NCBI GenBank assembly: GCA_903953985.1
Contig: CAJBLW010000014.1
Location: 1 to 16,325 of the forward strand
DNA length: 16,325 bases
Source of the DNA: an uncultured Burkholderiales bacterium
Lineage (GTDB): Bacteria > Pseudomonadota > Gammaproteobacteria > Burkholderiales > Burkholderiaceae_C
Direction: 5' to 3'
Under the pieces are notes generated by a model. That model had not been told where the DNA came from. It did no database searches and saw only the letters and a program-made list of their open reading frames with translations. The position numbers were made by a program, and so were the translations under genes. Shown piece by piece: positions 1 through 7,302 of this stretch (positions within the stretch are counted from its first letter, which is position 1; the number at the start of each line of letters is the position of its first letter).

Positions 1-135
1 GAGGTGATGGACAAGCTGCAGCGCTTTGGCATCGAGCCTGTGGGCGGCACGCCCGCCCAATTCACCACCATGCTGGCCAGTGAATCGGCCAAATGGAAAA
101 AAATCATCACCGAGCGCAAGATCACCTTGGACTGA
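1..135 (+). CDS. Bug/TctC-family tripartite tricarboxylate transporter substrate-binding protein, C-terminal end
   Basis: Only the last 44 codons are in the window; the frame is open from base 1 to the TGA at 133-135. The visible tail contains FGIEPVGGTPAQF, then a run ending in KWKKIITERKITLD. A Gly-(x)-Pro-Val-Gly-x-Thr-Pro-x-x-Phe segment followed by a helix with a Trp-Lys pair is the usual end of Bug/TctC periplasmic binding proteins. These are the solute receptors of tripartite tricarboxylate transporters and are greatly expanded in Burkholderiales. The ligand cannot be told from the tail. The gene downstream starts one base after this stop, so the two are probably co-transcribed. Family call moderately secure; function inferred from family only. 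Confidence 0.7.
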   Translation, partial: EVMDKLQRFGIEPVGGTPAQFTTMLASESAKWKKIITERKITLD

Positions 136-136
136 C

Positions 137-1759
137 ATGAACTTTGACTACCAATTCCCCTACACCAGCACCCGCCTGCCGCTGTTTGCGCGCAACATCG
201 TGTCCACTTCGCACCCCTTGGCTGCACAGGCAGGCCTGCGCATGATGCTCAAGGGCGGCAACGCGGTCGATGCGGCCATTGCCGCTGCCGCCGTCATCAC
301 CTTGACCGAGCCGGTCAGCAATGGTTTGGGCTCCGACGCCTTTGCCATCCTTTGGGACGGCAAAGCGCTGCATGGCCTGAACGCTTCCGGCCCGGCCCCG
401 GCCACCTGGACGCCCGATTACTTCCACCGCAAGTACGGGGCCGATGCCAAAACACCGCCCAAGCGCGGCTTTGATTCGGTCAGCGTGCCCGGCGCGGTCG
501 CGGGCTGGGTGGCCTTGAGTGAGCGTTTTGGCAAGTTGCCCTTCGCCGATTTGCTGGAGCCTGCGATTGAGGTGGCCGAGCGCGGTTATTTGATTCCGGT
601 GGTGGTGCAGCAAAAATGGGAAGCCGCCACGCCCGAGCTGCAGTCGGAACCGGGATTTGCGCAGAGCTTTTTGCCCTGGGGACGTGCGCCGCAGGTGGGC
701 GAGTTGTTTCAGTTCAAAAACGCGGCGCGAGGCCTCAGGGCCATTGCTGCCACCAAAGGCCAGGCACTGTATGGCGGAGAAATTGCCGAAGCCATTGAAA
801 AGTTTGCCAAGGACAACGGCGGCAGCATCACCGCCAAAGACCTGGCCGATTACAAGCCCGAGTGGGTCAAGCCCATGGCGCAAGACTATCGGGGCTACAC
901 CCTGCACGAGATCCCACCCAACGGCCAGGGCATCGCCGCTTTGATCGCGTTGGGCATCCTGTCTCACTTTGACCTGGCCAGCCACAAGGTGGACAGCGCT
1001 GACTCGCAGCATCTGCAGATCGAAGCCATGAAGTTGGCCTTTGCCGACGTGTACCGTTATGTGGCCGACCCGCGCTTCATGGAGCTGCCACCTGAGCAGA
1101 TGCTGGACCCGGCCTATCTGGCCAGCCGCGCCAAACTGATTGACATGAAAAAGGCGCAAGACTTCAAGGCGGGCAACCCGGTCAAGGGCGGCACGATTTA
1201 CCTGACGGCGGCCGATGAAAACGGCATGATGATCAGCTTCATCCAGAGCAACTACATGGGCTTTGGCTCGGGCGTGGTCGAGCCGACATATGGCATCCGT
1301 CTGCAAAACCGGGGCCATGGTTTCAGCACCGACCTGCAGGGCCCCAACACCGCCAACCTGGTCCTGCCGGGCAAGCGGCCTTTCCAGACCATCATCCCAG
1401 CTTTCCTCACCAAAGACGGTCAGCCTGTGATGAGTTACGGCGTGATGGGCGGCAACATGCAACCTCAGGGCCACATGCAAACCCTGGTGCGCATGCTCGA
1501 CTACGGCCAGAACCCACAAACCGCTTGCGATGCACCGCGCTGGCGCTACAACACCGGCTTGAACATCAACGTCGAAGCCGCGATGAACGGCCAGACCGTG
1601 CAAGACTTGATCGCACGCGGGCATCAATTGGACGTCATCAACGATTCTTACCAAGACTTTGGTGCAGGCCAGTTCATCTGGCGCATGGGCAACCCCGGTG
1701 TGGAAGGCTACATGGCCGCCAGCGACCCGCGCCGTGACGGCCAAGCTGTCGGCTTTTGA
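137..1759 (+). CDS. gamma-glutamyltransferase-like Ntn hydrolase (GGT family, YwrD-like), 540 aa
   Basis: I chose the ATG at 137, one base after the upstream stop, because the family fold starts there (residues about 20-75, including GGNAVDAAIAAA). Longer in-frame starts would run back into the upstream gene. GGT proteins are made as precursors that cleave themselves before a Thr, which becomes the nucleophile. Here it is Thr353 in KGGT, followed by IYLTAADENG and SNYMGFGSG. The Gly-Gly of the oxyanion region is at 438-439 (MGGNMQPQGH). Canonical glutathione-binding residues are changed: Ser84 lies where the carboxylate-binding Arg is expected, and Gln417-Thr418 replace the Ser-Ser pair. No signal peptide is visible, so the protein is probably cytoplasmic. 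This fits GGT-like amidohydrolases rather than classical periplasmic GGT; the substrate is unknown. The stop overlaps the EamA start by one base, suggesting coupled translation. Confidence 0.85.
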   Translation: MNFDYQFPYTSTRLPLFARNIVSTSHPLAAQAGLRMMLKGGNAVDAAIAAAAVITLTEPVSNGLGSDAFAILWDGKALHGLNASGPAPATWTPDYFHRKYGADAKTPPKRGFDSVSVPGAVAGWVALSERFGKLPFADLLEPAIEVAERGYLIPVVVQQKWEAATPELQSEPGFAQSFLPWGRAPQVGELFQFKNAARGLRAIAATKGQALYGGEIAEAIEKFAKDNGGSITAKDLADYKPEWVKPMAQDYRGYTLHEIPPNGQGIAALIALGILSHFDLASHKVDSADSQHLQIEAMKLAFADVYRYVADPRFMELPPEQMLDPAYLASRAKLIDMKKAQDFKAGNPVKGGTIYLTAADENGMMISFIQSNYMGFGSGVVEPTYGIRLQNRGHGFSTDLQGPNTANLVLPGKRPFQTIIPAFLTKDGQPVMSYGVMGGNMQPQGHMQTLVRMLDYGQNPQTACDAPRWRYNTGLNINVEAAMNGQTVQDLIARGHQLDVINDSYQDFGAGQFIWRMGNPGVEGYMAASDPRRDGQAVGF

Positions 1760-2664
1760 TGTCGGGCAGTCCCCCGTCGCAGCTCACCGCAGGTCTTTTG
1801 CTGGCCGCTGCGGGCTCGATCGCCTTCAGCGGCAAGGCCATCATCGTCAAGATGGCATACAGTTATGGCGTAGACGCCGTGACCTTGCTCATGCTGCGCA
1901 TGCTGATGGCCCTGCCCATGTTCGCTCTGATGGCCTGGTGGGCAGGCCGGGGCAAAGCGCCCCTGGAGCGGCAGGATTGGCTGGGGGTGCTGGGTTTGGG
2001 GTTTTGTGGTTATTACCTGTCAAGCTTTCTGGACTTCTTGGGGCTGCAGTACATCAGCGCCTCGCTGGAGCGCTTGATTCTTTACCTCAACCCCACCTTG
2101 GTCCTGGTGCTGGGTTGGTTTCTGTACAAAAAGCGCATTGCACAACGGCAAGCTGTGGCCATGGCCATCAGTTATTCGGGCGTGTTGGTGGTATTTGGAC
2201 ACGAGCTGAGTCTGGCGGGCGCGAATGCCGCTTTGGGCGCGCTCCTGGTGTTTTTGAGCGCCGTGACCTACGCGGTGTACCTGACCTACAGCGGCCAGTT
2301 GGTCAAGCGTCTGGGTTCTTTGCGCCTGGCGGGCTGGGCCAGCACGGTCGCTTGTGTTTTTTGCCTGCTGCAATTTGCCTTGATCAGGCCTTTGGATGTA
2401 TCGCAGATGCACGAGCAGGTGCTTTGGCTGTCGCTGCTCAATGCCGTGGTGTGCACGGCTTTGCCGGTGCTGCTGGTCATGATGGCCATTGAGCGCATCG
2501 GGCCGGGCCTGACGGCGCAAACCGGCATGATCGGCCCCATGTCCACCTTGCTGATGGGCGTGTGGATTTTGGGCGAACCTTTTAACGGATGGATCATCGC
2601 GGGAACCGTTTTGGTTTTGAGCGGTGTGTTTTGGGTCACGCGGCCAAGCGGTCGCACAACATAA
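1759..2664 (+). CDS. EamA/DMT-family transporter (10 TM), 301 aa
   Basis: The ATG at 1759 shares its A with the preceding stop, typical of translational coupling. A TTG one codon upstream is also possible. The protein is almost entirely hydrophobic, with about ten membrane helices in two repeats of five. Each half matches the EamA pattern: the first carries SGKAIIVKMAYSYG and later LNPTLVLVLGW, the second ends with MIGPMSTLLMGVWILGEP. The Gly-Glu-Pro before the last helix is the typical EamA signature. Family members export amino acids, nucleotide-related metabolites or other small molecules across the inner membrane. Coupling to a GGT-like hydrolase suggests the two may act on related compounds, but this is inference. 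The substrate cannot be predicted from sequence. Confidence 0.88.
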   Translation: MSGSPPSQLTAGLLLAAAGSIAFSGKAIIVKMAYSYGVDAVTLLMLRMLMALPMFALMAWWAGRGKAPLERQDWLGVLGLGFCGYYLSSFLDFLGLQYISASLERLILYLNPTLVLVLGWFLYKKRIAQRQAVAMAISYSGVLVVFGHELSLAGANAALGALLVFLSAVTYAVYLTYSGQLVKRLGSLRLAGWASTVACVFCLLQFALIRPLDVSQMHEQVLWLSLLNAVVCTALPVLLVMMAIERIGPGLTAQTGMIGPMSTLLMGVWILGEPFNGWIIAGTVLVLSGVFWVTRPSGRTT

Positions 2665-2679
2665 ACTCAGGAGATCGAT

Positions 2680-3480
2680 ATGGACTTGGGCATTGCAGGC
2701 AAATGGGCTTTGGTGGGTGGCGCAAGCAAGGGCTTGGGCTGGGGTTGCGCACGGGCCTTGGCGCTCGAAGGCGTGAACGTGGTCATGGTGGCACGCGGTA
2801 CCGAGGTGCTGAACAAAGCTGTGGACGACTTGCGTGCCGAGACACAGGGCCAAGTCCAACTGATCGCTGTGGCGCAAGACATCACCACGGAAGCCGGCCG
2901 TCAAGCCATCTGGAACGTGCCCGGTGGCCCTGGCAAGGACTACGACATCGTGGTCACCAACGCAGGCGGCCCGCCCCCAGGCGACTTCCGTGACTGGGAC
3001 CGCGAGGCCTGGATCAAGGCCATCGACGCCAACATGCTCACGCCCATTGAACTCATCAAAGCCACGGTGGATGGCATGGCCGCACGCGGCTTTGGCCGCA
3101 TCGTCAACATCACCTCCAGCTCGGTGAAATCGCCCATCGATGTGCTGGGCTTGTCCAATGGCGCCCGCAGCGGTCTGACCGGTTTTGTGGCCGGCACATC
3201 GCGCAGCAAAATCGCGGGGCAGGGCGTGACCATCAACAACTTGCTGCCTGGCAAGTTCGACACCGACCGCATCCGTTCGACCTTGCCGGCCATGGCGCAA
3301 AAGGCGGGCAAGACGGTGGAAGAGTTGCGCGTGATTCAGCAGGCCCAGATCCCGGCAGGCCGCTACGGCAATCCGCAAGAGTTTGGTGCGATCTGCGCCT
3401 TCTTGTGCAGCCAGCACGCGGCGTACATGACGGGCCAAAACGTGTTGGCCGATGGTGGGGCTTATCCGGGCACGTATTGA
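2680..3480 (+). CDS. SDR-family oxidoreductase, atypical BKR-like subgroup, 266 aa
   Basis: CAGGAG at 2668-2673 lies six bases before the ATG. The length and Rossmann fold are those of a classical short-chain dehydrogenase: the Gly-rich loop GGASKGLG at 13-20, NAGGPPPG from Asn94, and the C-terminal GQNVLADGGAYPG. The active site is not classical. Ser146/147 is present, but where Tyr-x-x-x-Lys should stand the protein has Ser159-Asn-Gly-Ala-Arg163. This matches a known subgroup of beta-ketoacyl-reductase-like SDRs that lack the usual tetrad. Redox activity is therefore uncertain, and the substrate is unknown. It lies 15 bp after the EamA gene and is probably in the same transcript. It ends 17 bp from the convergent ndh stop, with no obvious terminator between. 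Confidence 0.88.
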   Translation: MDLGIAGKWALVGGASKGLGWGCARALALEGVNVVMVARGTEVLNKAVDDLRAETQGQVQLIAVAQDITTEAGRQAIWNVPGGPGKDYDIVVTNAGGPPPGDFRDWDREAWIKAIDANMLTPIELIKATVDGMAARGFGRIVNITSSSVKSPIDVLGLSNGARSGLTGFVAGTSRSKIAGQGVTINNLLPGKFDTDRIRSTLPAMAQKAGKTVEELRVIQQAQIPAGRYGNPQEFGAICAFLCSQHAAYMTGQNVLADGGAYPGTY

Positions 3481-3497
3481 CGCGGGTCAGGGGGGGC

Positions 3498-4823
3498 TCA
3501 ATGCAGCTTCACCGTCGGGTTGGTTTGTTTGGTGATCATGCGCGACAGGGTAAAGAGTGTGGTTTTGATGAGGCCGTGAATCGCAAGCTCATGCAATTTG
3601 TACAAAGACAGGTACATGAGCTTGGCAAAGTAGCCTTCGATCATCAGACTCTTACCTGTCAATCCGCCCATCATGTTGCCTACCGTTGTTAATTTACCCA
3701 GCGACACCAGTGAGCCAAAGTCTCTGTAACGGTAGGCTTTCAGAGGCTGATGGGCCATGCGGCGTTTGATTTGCTGAAACATGTGCGTGGCCTGCTGATG
3801 CGCTGCTTGCGCACGCGGGGGCACAAATCCAGCCCGGCCACCATCGGCATCAGAGCAGGGGCAAGCGGCGCAGTCACCCAAAGCAAAAACATCGGGGTCG
3901 CGCGTGGTTTGCAGCGTATCGTAGACAACCAACTGGTTGATGCGGTTGGTTTCAAGACCGCTGAAGTCTTTCAAAAAATCCGGGGCTTTCACGCCTGCTG
4001 CCCACACCACCAGTTCAGATTCGATCTCGCGTCCATCGGCCAACCGAATGCCGGTGGGCGTGACCTCCATCACCTTGGAGCTGGTCAGGACTTGGACACC
4101 CAGATGGGCGATGAGTTTCTCTGTGGCTTGAGACATGCGTGGCTGTAAAGCCGGCAATATTCGGTCGGCAGCCTCGATCAAGCTGACTTTGATGTCCTTG
4201 TCCACATCAATGCGGTCCAAGCCAAATGCCACCACTTCGCGCGTGGTGCGGTGCAGTTCTGCGGCCAACTCGACGCCCGTGGCACCCGCGCCGATGATGG
4301 CCACATGCAATTGACGTTTGTGGATGACATCCAATTGGTGGTGCGCGCGGATGCACGCGTTGACCATCTTGGTATGAAATGATTTGGCGTCGTGTTGCGT
4401 TTCCAACTTCAGCGCGTACTCTTTGACGCCTTGGGTGCCAAAGTCGTTGCTCAAACTGCCGATGCAAATCACCAGCGTGTCGTAGTTGATCAGCTGAGTG
4501 GGTGTGACGGCGGCCCCGTCCTCGTCCAAATAAGGCGCGAGCTCAATGGTTTTATGAGACCGGTCAAGTCCCGAAAGCTCTCCTATGCGAAAAGTGAAGT
4601 GATTCCAATGGGCTTGGGCCATGTAATCCACTTCGTGGTCGCCCAGGTCCATGCTGCCCGATGCGATTTCATGCAGCTTGGGTTTCCAAATGTGCGTGCG
4701 GTTTTTGTCGACCAGGGTGACCAGCGCACGCTGGTTCCGGCCATAGGCATGTCCCAGTCGGGTCGCGAGTTCCAGTCCCCCAGCGCCGCCACCCACGATG
4801 ACGATTTTGTGTTGTTTGCTCAT
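3498..4823 (-). CDS. ndh: type II NADH:quinone oxidoreductase (NDH-2), 441 aa
   Basis: NDH-2 is a single-subunit FAD enzyme on the cytoplasmic face of the inner membrane. It passes electrons from NADH to quinone without pumping protons. Two dinucleotide folds are visible: the N-terminal FAD site IVGGGAGGLELA (Gly11-Gly16) and the NADH site IIGAGATGVELAAEL (Gly178-Gly183, Glu185). They are followed by VWAAGVKAP (273-281) and the second FAD contact FALGDCAACP with Asp317. The AQAAHQQATH segment near 338-347 is the usual quinone-side motif. The C-terminal 70 residues contain hydrophobic and amphipathic stretches fitting membrane attachment. Length is normal for the family. The ATG at 4823 has only a weak GAG-type ribosome site. 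The gene appears to be transcribed alone from the preceding non-coding region. Confidence 0.93.
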   Translation of the reverse strand: MSKQHKIVIVGGGAGGLELATRLGHAYGRNQRALVTLVDKNRTHIWKPKLHEIASGSMDLGDHEVDYMAQAHWNHFTFRIGELSGLDRSHKTIELAPYLDEDGAAVTPTQLINYDTLVICIGSLSNDFGTQGVKEYALKLETQHDAKSFHTKMVNACIRAHHQLDVIHKRQLHVAIIGAGATGVELAAELHRTTREVVAFGLDRIDVDKDIKVSLIEAADRILPALQPRMSQATEKLIAHLGVQVLTSSKVMEVTPTGIRLADGREIESELVVWAAGVKAPDFLKDFSGLETNRINQLVVYDTLQTTRDPDVFALGDCAACPCSDADGGRAGFVPPRAQAAHQQATHMFQQIKRRMAHQPLKAYRYRDFGSLVSLGKLTTVGNMMGGLTGKSLMIEGYFAKLMYLSLYKLHELAIHGLIKTTLFTLSRMITKQTNPTVKLH

Positions 4824-4906
4824 CGTTCAGCTCGCGTTTATGCAATAAGTTCTGTTCGCCCATTCAAACGCCGCAAAGCCACTGCTGAGAAACATTCAAT
4901 GAAAGG

Positions 4907-4920
4907 TCATTCTCATTATT
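4907..4920 (-). promoter_or_regulatory. weak Fur-box-like sequence upstream of ndh
   Basis: Read on the minus strand the bases are AATAATGAGAATGA. This matches two tandem GATAAT-type hexamers at 10 of 12 positions, but the inverted third unit of a full Fur box is not conserved. The site is about 85 bp upstream of the ndh ATG. It could be a metal-responsive operator or simply an AT-rich promoter stretch; confidence is low. Confidence 0.22.
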
Positions 4921-4949
4921 TTGAAGGAAAAAACAAAGACAGCGCCTGG

Positions 4950-4983
4950 AATGCCCAGAATTCCCATGAAAGGGGCATTTTTT
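4950..4983 (+). terminator. orphan rho-independent terminator-like hairpin
   Basis: AATGCCC (4950-4956) pairs perfectly with GGGCATT (4973-4979) across a 16-base loop and runs straight into six T's (4978-4983). The layout fits termination on the plus strand only, because no T-run follows on the other strand. No plus-strand gene precedes it: ndh and the EamA gene both run on the minus strand. It may end a short non-coding transcript, or be fortuitous. Confidence 0.4.
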
Positions 4984-5099
4984 ATCGATTGTTACGCCTT
5001 CTTATGTTGAAAGAGTGAGCTCAGTGACCGCGTTGGAGCCTTCAGCTTCATCCTCCGATGCACCGTATAAGGCAACTGTCGCTGCAAAAAAGTCTTTCG

Positions 5100-5126
5100 A
5101 AAAAAAAGGCTGCCGTGCTCGCAGCC
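5100..5126 (-). terminator. rho-independent terminator of the minus-strand EamA gene
   Basis: On the minus strand GGCTGC (5126-5121) and GCAGCC (5113-5108) form a perfect 6-bp stem with a 7-base loop, followed at once by eight T's (5107-5100). It lies about 50 bp after the EamA stop and separates that transcript from ndh. Confidence 0.8.
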
Positions 5127-5175
5127 AGATTCAACTTCGGAACACTTTGATGCCGCTTTGCATCCCCCTCTTGGC

Positions 5176-6093
5176 TTATGGCCTGGCCGACACCACTATT
5201 CCACCCACAATCAGCGCGAACGCTGCCACGTGGTACAGCTGCGGCAGCTCGCCCAAAAAGGCGGCTGAAAAAATGGCTGCAAACAGCGGGGTGAGGTTGG
5301 CAAAAAAGCCGGCCACCGCAGGGCCTGCCCGCTGGATGCCCAGACCCCAGCAGCGATAGGCCAGCACGGCCGGGCCCACCGCCACAAAGGCCAGCGCAGC
5401 GATCAGGGGCCATCCCCAGCTGATGCGGGCGTCGGTTAAGCCCCATTCCATGCCCGCAAACAAGCCCGACCAGGCCAGACCGAACACCACCTGCGCGAGT
5501 AAAAAGGCTGCCCAATCGTTTCGGATGGCTTCGGGCTCGTCACGTCGACTGAGTAACCAGCTGTACCAAGACCAACAAGCGGTGGCCAGCAAGATGAACA
5601 AATCGCCCACCACCAAACGCACCGCCATAAGCTGCGACCAGTCGCCCCGAGACAACACCACCAGCACGCCAAAAATTGAGAGCAGGGCGCCATAAACCTG
5701 AGCGCGCCGCACCGGCGCCTGAAAAAACAGCGCCCCAATGCCCAGCATCCAGACCGGGCCACTGGCTGCCACCAGGGTCACGTTCAACGGGGTGGAGGTT
5801 TGCAGGGCCAAGTATTGAAGTGCGTTGTAGCAACCCACGCCCAGCAAACTGAGCAGAGCAAAACGCTGCCAGTGTTGCCACAGGCCGCTGCTGCGTCGCA
5901 AAACCCAGCCCGCCAGTGGCAACAAAATAAACAAGGCCACGGCCCAACGCAAAAAGTTCAGCGTGATCGGCGGCACCAAGTCGCTGACCAGACGGCCCAC
6001 CACCGCATTGCCCGCCCACAGCAAAGGGGGGACAGTCAGCAGCAAAGCAGTGATAGGCGAAAGTTTTTGGGACATGCGGCAATGTAGCGGCAT
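5176..6093 (-). CDS. EamA/DMT-family transporter, 305 aa
   Basis: This is a second ten-helix drug/metabolite transporter, not closely similar to the one at 1759-2664. Features include PPLLWAGNAVVGRL in helix 1, the charged loop NFLRW after helix 2, and ANLTPLFAAIFSAAFLGE near the C-terminus, the usual EamA ending. The second half carries a short soluble loop, SRRDEPEAIRNDW. I give the ATG at 6093. An internal ATG at 6075 (MSQKLSP) gives 299 residues and is equally plausible, since neither has a good Shine-Dalgarno. Substrate unknown. The gene is divergent from the quinone oxidoreductase across 114 bp and ends at its own terminator. Confidence 0.88.
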   Translation of the reverse strand: MPLHCRMSQKLSPITALLLTVPPLLWAGNAVVGRLVSDLVPPITLNFLRWAVALFILLPLAGWVLRRSSGLWQHWQRFALLSLLGVGCYNALQYLALQTSTPLNVTLVAASGPVWMLGIGALFFQAPVRRAQVYGALLSIFGVLVVLSRGDWSQLMAVRLVVGDLFILLATACWSWYSWLLSRRDEPEAIRNDWAAFLLAQVVFGLAWSGLFAGMEWGLTDARISWGWPLIAALAFVAVGPAVLAYRCWGLGIQRAGPAVAGFFANLTPLFAAIFSAAFLGELPQLYHVAAFALIVGGIVVSARP

Positions 6094-6207
6094 TCGGGTT
6101 TTCCCGCTGTCGCCAAACTGTCCCGCAACCGTCCCTCTTCCCGGCTGGGAGACACGATTCGTGGCAAAGTCTCGGATTCGAAAACATCACATCCACAGGA
6201 GATTTCC
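6094..6207. promoter_or_regulatory. divergent intergenic region (EamA / quinone oxidoreductase)
   Basis: This 114-bp gap between two diverging starts must hold both promoters. The only clear element is the ribosome site AGGAG about 6-8 bases before the ATG at 6208. I see no convincing -35/-10 pair and no strong operator palindrome. Confidence 0.45.
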
Positions 6208-7191
6208 ATGAGCCTTGCAGTCCAGATTGACCAACACGGTGGTCCCGAAGTCATGACACTGGTGGATGTCACCGTGGGCGAACCCGGCCCCGGCGAGATC
6301 CGCATCCGCCACAAGGCCATTGGCCTGAACTTCATTGACGTGTACCAGCGCAGCGGCCTGTACCAGCTGCCCATGCCTCTCAAGATGGGCATGGAAGCCT
6401 CGGGCGTGGTCGAGGCCGTGGGCGAAGGCGTCACGCACCTCAAGGTGGGCGACCGCGCCGCGTACGCCAGTCAGCCGCCCGGCAGCTACTGCGAAGTGCG
6501 CGTGATGCCTGCCAAGTGCGTGTGCAAGTTGCCCGATGCGATCTCGTTCGAAACCGGCGCCGCCATGATGCTCAAGGGCCTGACAGCACAGTACCTGCTC
6601 TTGCGAACCCTGCCCCAAGGCGGCTTGAAGGCGGGAGACTTTGTGTTGTTCCACGCTGCAGCGGGGGGTGTGGGACTGATCGCCTGCCAGTGGGCCAAGG
6701 CCTTGGGCCTGCGCCTGATCGGTACCGCCGGCAGCGACGCCAAGTGCGCGCTGGCCCTGGCCAATGGCGCGGAGTTTTGCATCAACTATTCCACCGAAGA
6801 TTTCCAGGCCAAGGTCAAAGAAATCACCGGCGGCAAGGGCGTCAAAGTGGTTTACGACTCGGTGGGCAAAGACACCTGGGACAAGTCACTCGACTGCCTC
6901 GCCCCGTTTGGCCTGCTGGCCAGCTTTGGCAATGCCTCCGGTCCTGTGCCCCCGTTTGCGCCCGGAATGCTGGGCAACAAGGGCTCCATCTATGTGACCA
7001 GACAAACCCTGTTCAGCCACATCACCACCCGCGAAAACACGCAGGCCATGGCCGACGATTTGTTCGAGGCAGTGACCAGCGGCAAGGTCAAGATCCACAT
7101 CGAGCAGACTTTCCCGTTGGCGCAGATTCAGGAAGCGCACAAGGCACTGGAAGCGCGCAAGACGACAGGGTGCACCATCATCACTTTGTGA
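6208..7191 (+). CDS. qorA: NADPH:quinone oxidoreductase, zinc-independent MDR family, 327 aa
   Basis: It has the same length as E. coli quinone oxidoreductase and co-linear motifs: an N-terminal GroES-like domain with AIGLNFIDVYQRSGLY (37-52) and GMEASGVVEAVGEGV (61-75), then a Rossmann domain with the nucleotide-binding loop AAAGGVGL (150-157). The catalytic-zinc ligands of alcohol dehydrogenases are absent, as expected for quinone reductases. The enzyme probably reduces quinones or other alpha,beta-unsaturated carbonyls with NADPH in the cytoplasm. AGGAG upstream supports the ATG at 6208. It is monocistronic: divergent from the EamA gene and closed by the strong terminator at 7247-7280. The exact substrate is not predictable. 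Confidence 0.9.
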   Translation: MSLAVQIDQHGGPEVMTLVDVTVGEPGPGEIRIRHKAIGLNFIDVYQRSGLYQLPMPLKMGMEASGVVEAVGEGVTHLKVGDRAAYASQPPGSYCEVRVMPAKCVCKLPDAISFETGAAMMLKGLTAQYLLLRTLPQGGLKAGDFVLFHAAAGGVGLIACQWAKALGLRLIGTAGSDAKCALALANGAEFCINYSTEDFQAKVKEITGGKGVKVVYDSVGKDTWDKSLDCLAPFGLLASFGNASGPVPPFAPGMLGNKGSIYVTRQTLFSHITTRENTQAMADDLFEAVTSGKVKIHIEQTFPLAQIQEAHKALEARKTTGCTIITL

Positions 7192-7246
7192 AGGCAGGGC
7201 GTCGGCGCTTTGGCGCCGAATGCCCATGCACATGGCCCTGAATGAC

Positions 7247-7280
7247 AAAAACCGCTGACCTCACAGGTCAGCGGTTTTTT
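7247..7280. terminator. strong bidirectional rho-independent terminator
   Basis: ACCGCTGACC (7251-7260) pairs perfectly with GGTCAGCGGT (7266-7275) over a 5-base loop. It is flanked by five A's on the left and six T's on the right. It sits between the convergent quinone oxidoreductase and aminotransferase genes and can stop transcription from both sides. Confidence 0.93.
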
Positions 7281-7302
7281 CATGACCGGTCAATTCAGAG
7301 GT

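Larger units (their letters stand above)
4824..5175. other. 352-bp non-coding region upstream of ndh
   Basis: No convincing gene is seen on either strand. Starting from the EamA side it holds the minus-strand terminator of that gene (5100-5126), an AT-rich stretch with an orphan plus-strand terminator-like hairpin (4950-4983), a possible Fur-like AT motif (4907-4920), and the presumed ndh leader. A minus-strand TTGAAT (4862-4867) could be a -35 for ndh, but no good -10 follows it. The part between about 4890 and 5000 is clearly more AT-rich than the flanking genes. Confidence 0.6.

Noticed and set aside
122..1744. Long open frame on the minus strand opposite the GGT-like gene
   Set aside because: The translation shows no recognisable family and has the biased composition of an antisense shadow in GC-rich DNA. 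The plus strand has clear motifs.
2020..3438. Long minus-strand open frame across the EamA and SDR genes
   Set aside because: It spans two well-supported plus-strand genes and gives a His/Gln-rich composition typical of an antisense frame.
7203..7218. Hairpin CGGCGC/GCGCCG after the quinone oxidoreductase
   Set aside because: No T-run follows, and the much stronger terminator at 7247-7280 explains the end of the transcript.
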